DNA of 64,000 nt. It comes from Salinispora tropica CNB-440 (lineage in GTDB: Bacteria > Actinomycetota > Actinomycetes > Mycobacteriales > Micromonosporaceae). This document shows, piece by piece, positions 1 to 7,769 of the stretch. Made by a program: the position numbers and the translations under genes. Location: contig NC_009380.1 of the NCBI RefSeq assembly GCF_000016425.1, positions 3,476,144 through 3,540,143 on the forward strand, given 5' to 3'. Under the pieces are notes generated by a model. That model worked only from the letters and a program-made list of their open reading frames with translations. It had not been told where the DNA came from and did not search any database. Within the stretch, counting starts at the first letter, position 1. Each line of letters opens with the position of its first letter.

Positions 1-2
1 TA

Positions 3-1583
3 GCAGCCTCCGAACGGCGACTCCACCGGGAAAGCGAGCAGGTGTACCGAGTCCTCTCGGTCGCTGCCGCCGCGCTCTGCGCCGGCACTGCGGAGTTGGG
101 CCGTCCACTGCTCGTCAGCGGCGCCGGCGGCACCGATCTGTCGTCACTGCGAGGGCTGATGCGGGCCGTGGAGCACTCGCACGTTCACCCCGGCGCGGCG
201 CTGCTGCTGGATCGGCCAGAATCGGTCCGCGCGCCGCTCGGACCGCACGCCGACTACCGCGCCGAGCGGGCGCGATGCCTCCGTCGTATGGATCTGCCGA
301 TCACTGTCGACGACTTCGTGCTGGACCTGCCGTCGGGTGCGGCCACCGCGGTAGCGCCCGCCTCCGAGGAGGGCAAGCTCTACCAGCGGGCACGCGACAA
401 GGACAGCACCGCCGTCGACCGGGTCGCCGCCGCTCTCGCCTACTGCCGGCGGGCGTTCTTCTCGGCGAACTGGGAAGGAATGGCGATCGTCGCCACCGAG
501 GCGATCGAGCTCCTGTCCGGGGTCCCCACGCCGGCTCTCCCCGAGCTACTGGCCAAGGCAGAACGCGAGGACAGTCTGGTCCACGCCATCGAGTTCGAAA
601 CCACCATCCTGCGTAGCACCGCTGATATCCGCGGCTTCCTACTCAAGGTAATCGGCATCCAGGCCGGCTTCCGCGGGGACCAGGACGGTGCTGTCACCGC
701 GTTTCGCGCCATTCGCGAGCACGACGACGGTCTCTCACCGGAGATCCGCGCCCAGTCACACCTGTACACCGCCCTCACCCTCTCCAAGCGCAAGCACCGC
801 CTGGGCGAGGCGGTGGCCGAAGTCGAGCAGGGGTTCGATGTCGTCCGGAAACGTCCGAACGAGGCCGACAGCGTCCGCCGGGAGCGGGGCTGGCTGCACA
901 ACCTGCGCGGGCTGACCCTCTTCGCCGAGCGACGCCTCGGCCCGGCGTTCGAACATGAGAAGAAGGCGCTCGCCTGCCTCGCGGGCCTCAACGACGCCAG
1001 CTCCGCTCACCTGCGCATCAATCTGTACTCCAACATCAGTGTGTTGCAGGAGAAGGCCGGTAAGCACTCGTCCGCCCTGGCGACCTGGGACAAGTTCCGG
1101 CAGGCCACCGGCTCCTCGACGGCCGGCTTCGCCAAGCACCACTCGTATCGCAGTGCCGGGCTGCGGCTGTTGGTCGGTGACCGGGAAGCCGCCATCGCGG
1201 ACTTCGGCACGACCCTCACCAACGCTGCTGGACTCAACGACATCTTCCATCAGACCGAGGTCCACCTCGAGCTGGGCATGCTGCACGCCACGGCGGGTGA
1301 CCGTCCGGCAGCGATAGCGGAGTACGAGCTGGCCGAGCGGGCTGCTCGACTGCTCGGCGACCCCTACCGGATCGCCCTCGCCCAGGCCGGACAGGTGATG
1401 ACCGGTGGGGCCGGCGCGGACACCCAGGCAACCGTGGCGAGCGCGGCGCTGAGCCTGACCCGTCCGGTCGAGGCGACGGCCCTCGCGAAGGCGGTGTCCA
1501 GCTCATCTGAGCTCTCCGAGTTCCTGCCGAAGCCCCGCACGAAGCTCAACCGCCCCTTCGACCTGATCAACTTTCAGGACTGA
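3..1583 (+). CDS. TPR-repeat protein, 5' end cut by window
   Basis: The frame is open to the first base, so the true start lies upstream and at least 526 residues are visible. Helical tetratricopeptide-like repeats fill the middle and C-terminal parts, with alternating A/L/Y-rich helices from roughly residue 200 to 470. The last residues form a basic-hydrophobic tail (LPKPRTKLNRPFDLINFQD) that does not look like a repeat. No catalytic motif, signal peptide or membrane segment is visible. The stop lies two bases before the next ATG, so it is probably the start of, or part of, one transcript with the LanB-like genes. TPR proteins usually mediate protein or peptide contacts. A role as adaptor or regulator for the peptide-modifying enzymes is inference only. 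Confidence 0.7.
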   Translation, partial: AASERRLHRESEQVYRVLSVAAAALCAGTAELGRPLLVSGAGGTDLSSLRGLMRAVEHSHVHPGAALLLDRPESVRAPLGPHADYRAERARCLRRMDLPITVDDFVLDLPSGAATAVAPASEEGKLYQRARDKDSTAVDRVAAALAYCRRAFFSANWEGMAIVATEAIELLSGVPTPALPELLAKAEREDSLVHAIEFETTILRSTADIRGFLLKVIGIQAGFRGDQDGAVTAFRAIREHDDGLSPEIRAQSHLYTALTLSKRKHRLGEAVAEVEQGFDVVRKRPNEADSVRRERGWLHNLRGLTLFAERRLGPAFEHEKKALACLAGLNDASSAHLRINLYSNISVLQEKAGKHSSALATWDKFRQATGSSTAGFAKHHSYRSAGLRLLVGDREAAIADFGTTLTNAAGLNDIFHQTEVHLELGMLHATAGDRPAAIAEYELAERAARLLGDPYRIALAQAGQVMTGGAGADTQATVASAALSLTRPVEATALAKAVSSSSELSEFLPKPRTKLNRPFDLINFQD

Positions 1584-1585
1584 CG

Positions 1586-4021
1586 ATGACTGAGCAACCG
1601 GCACCCTGGCGGCTCTACCCCCGGCTTCTCCTCCGTCGGGCGGGCTTCGACATCGAGCTGCTGACAGCCCTAGCCGATGAACCAACGCGAGAAGGCGCCG
1701 AGGAGTACCGCACGGCGGCGAAGCAATTCGGACAGTGCCGCACCCACTTGATCGAGGCCATCGCCCGGTCTGTCGCCCAGACCGATCGGCAGTCGGACCG
1801 GTCGCGGCTTCGGGCCCTGTCCCGGGCCCGCAGCCGGGCGGGACGAGGCCTGTCGGTGAGCCCCGAGCAGCTGGGCACCGACCTGGTTCCAGTGGCGGAG
1901 GCCTACGGCACGGCGCAGGCCGAGCTGGAGCAGGCGGCCCGACAACTGACCGGCGTCCTTGCCCAGGAGGCGTTACGCCGGCCGGGCCGGGTGCGCGCGC
2001 TGCTGACCAACGATCGAGTCTGTGACGCGCTACTTCAGCTCTCGCCCTCGTTCTACGGCGAGGTTGTGCGCTGGCGGCAGGGGTGGGCCACCCGGGGTGA
2101 CGGCACGAACCGGAACCGGGCCAAGGACCGAGCCTTCTACCGCCGCGCCTACCTGTACGGCCAGCGGCTGGCCGCGAAGAACGAGACGACGAGTTTCTTC
2201 GGTCCGTTGGTGCACGGACGGGTCGACCACGCGGCCGAAGGGATCGGGCTGGGCCCCGAGACCGGGTCGGGTGTCCACACCACGGAGGCGCAGACCGCGT
2301 TCTGGGCCGTGTGCGAGCTGGCGCGCAACCTCGGCGCCGATCCCGCCGTCCGCGACCAGCTGCCGGTGACCTGGGTGCCCGCCTGCCGCCGACAAGCAGA
2401 CGCCGAAGCCGAAACCGGCACGGTGCAGACCAGCGCCGGGCGCCGTATCCGGCTCTCCGGCTCCCCCTGGAGACTCGTTCGCGACGTCAACGACCACCGT
2501 TCGGTACGGGACCTCGCGGACCTCGCCGGGACGGAGGTCACCGAGGCACGCGCGATCCTGGATCGAATTCGGCAGGTCGGCGCCGTACGGCTGTGGCCCG
2601 AGCCACCGTCCACCACCGCCCGTCCGCTGGACTGGCTGGTGGGCTTCGCGCAGCAGCACGCCGGTGGCACCGAGTGGCCGGCGCGGCTGCGTGAGCTCGG
2701 CGCCCTGGCGGACCGGTACGCAGCCGCTGCCGGGCACCATCACCGGGCGGCGGTGCTGGCCGAGGTGGAGACGGCTTTCTCCGCGCTGACGGCGACCGAC
2801 GCCCGACGGGCCGGCGGCCAGATGTACGCCGACCGGTTGGTGGTGTCGCTGGACGCCAAGGGCGACCAGTCTCCGGTGGTGGTCGGCGGGGACGTCGCCC
2901 GGCGTTGGGAGGAGCAGCTCACCCCGGTGCTGGACGTCGCGGCCCGCTACGGCGAGCTCCAGCAACAGGTCGCCGTGCGGTTGTGCGCGGCGGTGCTCAG
3001 CGAGGCGGGGACGAACTCGTTGCCCTACGACGAGCTGATCCGCCGGGTGCCAGCAGCGATCGAGGCGGGTGCGCTGACGACGCTCTCCGACCCGGTGCGG
3101 GAGTTCACCCAGACCTACACCGAGCTGGTGCGCGCCGGCCTGCGTGGGCAGGAGGCCCGGTTGTCCCCCGCCGCCCTGGCGACACTGGCGCCCAGCCCGG
3201 GCCGCGACCGGTTCGTCAGCCCGGATGTCATGCTGGAGCGGCAGCCGGACGGCGCCGACCTGCTGGTCCTGGGCGAGCTTCACCCCTACGTCTTCGCCTG
3301 GGGGTCGCAGGGGCTCTTCTGCGACGATCAGGAGCGGATGCTGGCCGACTTCGCCGCGGAGCTCGAGCCGTGGGGCGGCCCCGACCAGCTCGCCACGGTC
3401 ATCCGTCGACGCCGGCACAAGGGCCTCGTCGCCGACTGGTTTCCGGGACGCTTCGTCGAGGTCACCTCCGTGGCCACCGACGACCGGAAGCGCACCGTGG
3501 CGCTCGCCGACCTGACCGCCGTCCTGGTCGACGGGGTGCCGCGGCTGCGAGCACCCGACGGTGAGCTGACCCTCTACGCCGGCGAGGACGACCACGTCCA
3601 CCTCCGGGCCTTCGCCGCACCGGGCGTGGCCCTGCCCCTGATCCGATTCGGTGACTTCGCGCCCCGGGTTCGCGTGGGGGAGGTGATCGTACAGCGGGCC
3701 CGCTGGTGGTTCAGCGCCGCTGACCTGGGCGTCGCCGAGGTCCGGGACGCCGCCACCGCGTTCCTCGCGGTGCAGTCCCTGCGGGCCCGACACGGACTTC
3801 CCCGCTTCTGCTTCGCCTCGGCGGCGCACGAACCCAAGCCGGTCGGGGTTGACCTCGACAATCCGCTGGCCGTGGACGCGCTGCTGGCGTTGATCTTGGC
3901 CGGCGACGGGAAGGTCTCGCTGGCCGAGATGCGGCCCGCGCCAGACGCCCTGTGGCTGCGCCACGGCGACAAACCCGTGACCGCCGAGTTCCGGATCGCT
4001 ATGAGAAGGGCTTCGTCGTGA
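1586..4021 (+). CDS. LanB-like protein 1 (PEARL-type, no elimination domain)
   Basis: An 811-residue member of the lantibiotic dehydratase N-terminal (glutamylation) family. Full class I dehydratases are near 1000 residues and end in a SpaB_C elimination domain, which is absent here. That is the build of peptide aminoacyl-tRNA ligases, which add an amino acid from aminoacyl-tRNA to a peptide C-terminus. Family landmarks are an N-terminal RRAGF segment, the signature QRLAAKNETTSFFGP (about residues 193-207), GGQMYADR, LGELHPYVFAWGSQ, and a C-terminal KPVGVDLDNP. The arginine pair of canonical LanBs (R-x3-R-x-TPFG) reads R194-x3-K198 here. ATG follows the upstream stop by two bases with AGGA in front, and the stop overlaps the next start. 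The exact amino acid substrate cannot be read from sequence. Confidence 0.85.
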   Translation: MTEQPAPWRLYPRLLLRRAGFDIELLTALADEPTREGAEEYRTAAKQFGQCRTHLIEAIARSVAQTDRQSDRSRLRALSRARSRAGRGLSVSPEQLGTDLVPVAEAYGTAQAELEQAARQLTGVLAQEALRRPGRVRALLTNDRVCDALLQLSPSFYGEVVRWRQGWATRGDGTNRNRAKDRAFYRRAYLYGQRLAAKNETTSFFGPLVHGRVDHAAEGIGLGPETGSGVHTTEAQTAFWAVCELARNLGADPAVRDQLPVTWVPACRRQADAEAETGTVQTSAGRRIRLSGSPWRLVRDVNDHRSVRDLADLAGTEVTEARAILDRIRQVGAVRLWPEPPSTTARPLDWLVGFAQQHAGGTEWPARLRELGALADRYAAAAGHHHRAAVLAEVETAFSALTATDARRAGGQMYADRLVVSLDAKGDQSPVVVGGDVARRWEEQLTPVLDVAARYGELQQQVAVRLCAAVLSEAGTNSLPYDELIRRVPAAIEAGALTTLSDPVREFTQTYTELVRAGLRGQEARLSPAALATLAPSPGRDRFVSPDVMLERQPDGADLLVLGELHPYVFAWGSQGLFCDDQERMLADFAAELEPWGGPDQLATVIRRRRHKGLVADWFPGRFVEVTSVATDDRKRTVALADLTAVLVDGVPRLRAPDGELTLYAGEDDHVHLRAFAAPGVALPLIRFGDFAPRVRVGEVIVQRARWWFSAADLGVAEVRDAATAFLAVQSLRARHGLPRFCFASAAHEPKPVGVDLDNPLAVDALLALILAGDGKVSLAEMRPAPDALWLRHGDKPVTAEFRIAMRRASS

Positions 4022-6303
4022 CCGTCCCCACCAGATCCGGCCCGACCGATCCCAGCTGGGAGCTGCTGCCAGTCCTCGTACTGCGCAGCGCCGGCTTCCC
4101 CTGGCAACTGATCGAGTCCCTGACCTATCGACAGACCGCAGCGCTGCTCGGCGAGTTGGCCACTCTGGAACGAAGGGCCGCCGAGGTGGCCTCGCGGGTG
4201 CGAGCCTCGGCTCGCCTTACCCGAGGCCAGCAAAGCAAGCTCCGCAACGTCCGCCCGCTGCCCCCGTCGGACGTCTTCGCCAGCGACTGGCTCGCCGAGT
4301 GGAACGACGTCGCCTCGGAGGTGACACGGACCCGAGACCAACTCGAGCCGACCGTCGCAGCCGATGCGGCAAGGGTCAATACGGCGCTCGCCGAGATCCG
4401 GACCGACCCGCGGATCAACGACGCCATCGTCTGCTCCTCCCCCGCCGTCCACCGGGATCTCGTCCGGGGCGCGACCGGGGGCAGGATCCGCCGCCAGCTC
4501 GCCGCGTACGCGCAGCGCCTCGCGGCCAAGAGTGAGACGATGAGCTTCTTCGGGCCGATCAACTACGGCCGGCTGGACGCCGGTTCGGAGGCTCCGACGA
4601 CGCTGTCGTGGGCGGGCCACCGGGAGATCCGGGTTCGACAGGCGCACTGTGCCGCCCGGGTCAACGACGCCGTCCAGACAATGATCATCGACGATGAGTC
4701 GTTGGTGACGTACCTGGTCCCCATCCGTAAGACCACGGTGCGTCCGCCGCGCAGAGACGACCCGTCGGCCGAGTTGATCCGGGCGGTGGACGGCGACCGC
4801 ACGATCGCCGAGCTCGCCGCGGCCTGCGGCGACGAGGTGACCAGTACGGTTGGTCTGTTCCGCACGGCCGTGGCCAAGGGGGTGCTGACGCACTCCTGGT
4901 GCCCGCCGGCGACGACGGTGGATCCGTTGCGCTGGACCCTCGAGCGGATCGACGAGGCCGGTCCCGAGCTCGCGAGCCGCGCAGCGGCCGTCCGGTCGCT
5001 GTTGGTCAAGGTGCTCGACCTGCTCGACAGCTACCCCTGGACCCCACCGGAGCGCAAGCTGGCCATCCAGGCCGAGGTGGAGGCCCTGCTTCCCGTCGGT
5101 GGTCCGACGCACCGCAGCCGCTTCTACAACGACCGCGTGATCATTCACGAGGCCGCGGTGGGGACTGCCCAGCTGGAGCTCCGCGGGCAGCTCGCCCACG
5201 ACCTGCGTGCGGCGGCAGCCCCCGTACTCGACCTGCTCGCGCACGAGGCGGAGCTGACCCGGGTACAGACCAACCGGGCTGTGGCACGGCGGCTCGGCCC
5301 GGGCCGTACTCCGCTGCTGCGGGCGCTACGCGCCTGCGCCGACATGTCCATCGAATACGGCGGTCAGCTCAGCACGGAACTGGCCCGCGTCGTCGGCGAA
5401 GCCGGACCGGAGGTGAGTGAGCTCGACGTCGCCGGTCTGCTGCCCACCGTTCCCGCCCCCACCGCACCGATCCTGTGCTCCATCGACGTCCTGATCGGCA
5501 CGGCCAACCTGGCCGACTACGACCCGAGCACGACTCCGTTGGTGCTTGGCGACATCCACGACGCGGCGCTGCTCACCCCGTGGGCCCTTCAGTTTCATCC
5601 GGATGCGGCGACGCTGCTGGCCGAGCGGGACGCCGCGGTGCGGCGGGCGCTCGGTGACCAGATAGCCGTCAACGTGATCTCTCGGCGGACGACCGGGCTA
5701 CCGCCACTGGAGTTCCCCGGCGTCGTACTCGAGCTGGGCGGTTCCGCCACGGCGGGCCGGGACCGGATCGGCCTGGACGAACTCTGGCTCGACAGCGACG
5801 GGGAGCAGGTGGTTCTTCGGGGAGCGAGCTTCCCCGGGCGAAGCCTGCTGCTGCACAACGGCGAGCTCGACACCGCCGTGCACACCGCGCTCGCGCTGCC
5901 CCGTATTCGTCGGGCCGTCCTGCCGGCACTGCCGTACCTGCCCCGACTGCGCTGGGGCAACGCGGTCTTCTCCCGGCGCCGCTGGCTGGTGCCGAGCGCC
6001 GAGGTGCAGGCGTTGCTCCGCGGCCAGCGGGATGTGGATCTGCTGCTCGGCGCCGCCCGCCTGGTCACCGAACGTGCCCTGCCGAACCGCTTCTTCGTCA
6101 AGTCGCCCGCCGAACGCAAGCCGGTGTATGTCGACACCGCAAGCCCCGACCTGCTCAAGGGGATGGCGCGGCTGGCGGCGACCACCGAGCACCTCGCCAT
6201 CACCGAGGCCCTGCCCGCCCCGACCGACGCCTGGCTCCGCGACGGTGAGCTGCGCTTCGCCTCAGAGTTGCGCTGCGTCTACCTGCGGGGTGGTGGACAG
6301 TGA
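4018..6303 (+). CDS. LanB-like protein 2 (PEARL-type, no elimination domain)
   Basis: A 761-residue paralogue of the preceding gene. Its GTG start overlaps the previous stop (GTGA) and GAGAAGGG sits in front; an in-frame extension to 3952 would lie inside the previous gene and is less likely. It has the LRSAGFP N-terminal motif, QRLAAKSETMSFFGP (R167 to about 180), a SRFYNDRVIIHE segment matching the YADR motif of its paralogues, LVLGDIHDAALLTPW, and ERKPVYVDTASP near the end. No SpaB_C-like domain follows. The paralogues have diverged strongly outside these motifs, which suggests separate tasks on the same scaffold peptide rather than redundancy. Whether it ligates an amino acid, glutamylates a side chain or is inactive is not decided by sequence. 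Confidence 0.85.
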   Translation: MTVPTRSGPTDPSWELLPVLVLRSAGFPWQLIESLTYRQTAALLGELATLERRAAEVASRVRASARLTRGQQSKLRNVRPLPPSDVFASDWLAEWNDVASEVTRTRDQLEPTVAADAARVNTALAEIRTDPRINDAIVCSSPAVHRDLVRGATGGRIRRQLAAYAQRLAAKSETMSFFGPINYGRLDAGSEAPTTLSWAGHREIRVRQAHCAARVNDAVQTMIIDDESLVTYLVPIRKTTVRPPRRDDPSAELIRAVDGDRTIAELAAACGDEVTSTVGLFRTAVAKGVLTHSWCPPATTVDPLRWTLERIDEAGPELASRAAAVRSLLVKVLDLLDSYPWTPPERKLAIQAEVEALLPVGGPTHRSRFYNDRVIIHEAAVGTAQLELRGQLAHDLRAAAAPVLDLLAHEAELTRVQTNRAVARRLGPGRTPLLRALRACADMSIEYGGQLSTELARVVGEAGPEVSELDVAGLLPTVPAPTAPILCSIDVLIGTANLADYDPSTTPLVLGDIHDAALLTPWALQFHPDAATLLAERDAAVRRALGDQIAVNVISRRTTGLPPLEFPGVVLELGGSATAGRDRIGLDELWLDSDGEQVVLRGASFPGRSLLLHNGELDTAVHTALALPRIRRAVLPALPYLPRLRWGNAVFSRRRWLVPSAEVQALLRGQRDVDLLLGAARLVTERALPNRFFVKSPAERKPVYVDTASPDLLKGMARLAATTEHLAITEALPAPTDAWLRDGELRFASELRCVYLRGGGQ

Positions 6304-7769
6304 CGCGCCGGGTGGTCCTACCTCCCTTGTTCGACCTGAGCCTCGAACCAGTCCTGGGGCCCGGGGACGAGCTGTTCGATGGCAACGCCGAATTCCTCGC
6401 CCGGCTCACCGCTCCGATGGGCCTGCGCGCGTTGGCCGCGGCCTCGGCGCCGGCGGGGTCCGGTGTGGCCGCCACCGAGGCGGCCACCAAGGCACTCTTC
6501 GCTGAGGCCGCCGCCACCATCATGGACCGTGGGCGTCACGACTGGGGACGGCTGCGGGCGATGGGTCTGGCCCTGCGGCTGAGCGCCGAAGCAGATCCGG
6601 CGATCCGGCTGGCCGTAGACGATGTCGAGCTCGTCGGCGGAACCACCGAGTCGGGTGCCGACGTGGTGTCCGCCGCGGCCCGGACCGCCCTGTTCGCACC
6701 GGAGGCCGACCGGGCCCACGCCTGGGCATCGGGGTCTCGGGTGCACCTACTGGTCGAGACCGACCAGCAGCTTCCGGCCGCCGCCGGGATGGCGGTGGCG
6801 CTGGGTCCGCACCGGGTCACTCTCTGCGGGCGGTTCGCCGCCGCACATCAGAAGGCGCTGCGTGCACTCGCACCGTTCACCGCCGCCGAGTTCGAGGACT
6901 GGACGCCGTCGTGGCGTCTGCGGCGGGAGTGGGCCCCGGAAGGTGAAGACATCCGCTGGGTACGTGACGCCCACCAGTGGTATCCCGGGCGGCCCTGGGC
7001 GGGTTGGCTCGCTCCCGAGCAGGCCGTGCTGCTGCCGGCCCGAGCCTGGCGAGAGTGCCGTGGGGTGGCGCTGACCGTGGCCCGCTTCTCCTCCTGGTCG
7101 GCGGTGACGGGGGTGAGTGGCGTCGACACCGACCTGGAGACGGTACGAAGGCTCGTCGGCGACGACCGGCTGGCCGTCGAACTACTGGTCGGCGCTCCCG
7201 GGCTGGATGCCGACGTGACCACGACCGCCGCCCGGCGGCTGCGTTCCGGCCCCGGACCCCGGTTGGCGGGTCTGAGCCCGTTCCGGCTGACCAGCCTCCG
7301 CGGTTCACGCGGATCGACGACGTGGGGTGGGGTGCCGCTGACCCGGCAGGACTCGCCACAGCACGATCTCCCGCGCTGGGATCGCTTTCACGGACCGGCG
7401 TCACTCGACGATGCCGACCGGCAACGCATCACCAGCACCCTCACCGCCGAGTTCGGCGCCGAAACCGAGCTGTATCCCGGTCGGCTCGCCTGCTGCGCGC
7501 TCGCTCCCGGATTCCAGCCCCCCGCCATGTGGGAACCCTCCGCCGCGGTCGTCGAGGTCAGCGGGGCGGGACCGGATGGGCGCGGGCCCGGATCCTTCGT
7601 GGTGAATCTGCGCACGGGTAGCGCTTTTCGACTGCACCCGAGACTGACGCCGGTCGTACGGCGGTTGGCGAACGGCGACGCTGCCGTATGGCAGCACCTC
7701 AGTGACACGGTCCGCACAAAACTGTCCGGTCAGCTGGTCCGGGCCGGGGCAATTCGGAGTCCACAATGA
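6300..7769 (+). CDS. Unknown protein of lymphostin-type cluster
   Basis: A 489-residue protein with no family that I recognise. GTG start overlaps the preceding stop and its own stop overlaps the next ATG, so it is translated within the LanB series and is very probably part of the pathway. It is soluble, with no signal peptide or membrane segment. The final 70 or so residues (from about 420: SFVVNLRTGSAFRLHP, then RRLANGDA and a terminal helix ending LVRAGAI) have the strand-strand-helix rhythm of PqqD-like winged-helix peptide-recognition elements. That similarity is judged by eye and is weak. It could be a scaffold-peptide binding partner or a diverged modifying enzyme. No cysteine-rich metal motif or nucleotide-binding loop is visible. 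Confidence 0.6.
   Translation: MTRRVVLPPLFDLSLEPVLGPGDELFDGNAEFLARLTAPMGLRALAAASAPAGSGVAATEAATKALFAEAAATIMDRGRHDWGRLRAMGLALRLSAEADPAIRLAVDDVELVGGTTESGADVVSAAARTALFAPEADRAHAWASGSRVHLLVETDQQLPAAAGMAVALGPHRVTLCGRFAAAHQKALRALAPFTAAEFEDWTPSWRLRREWAPEGEDIRWVRDAHQWYPGRPWAGWLAPEQAVLLPARAWRECRGVALTVARFSSWSAVTGVSGVDTDLETVRRLVGDDRLAVELLVGAPGLDADVTTTAARRLRSGPGPRLAGLSPFRLTSLRGSRGSTTWGGVPLTRQDSPQHDLPRWDRFHGPASLDDADRQRITSTLTAEFGAETELYPGRLACCALAPGFQPPAMWEPSAAVVEVSGAGPDGRGPGSFVVNLRTGSAFRLHPRLTPVVRRLANGDAAVWQHLSDTVRTKLSGQLVRAGAIRSPQ

Noticed and set aside
2030..3964. Long antisense open frame over the first LanB-like gene, with similar ones over 8207-9745 and 16089-17309
   Set aside because: Low-complexity Arg/Gly/Pro-rich products without motifs; the + strand genes explain the sequence.
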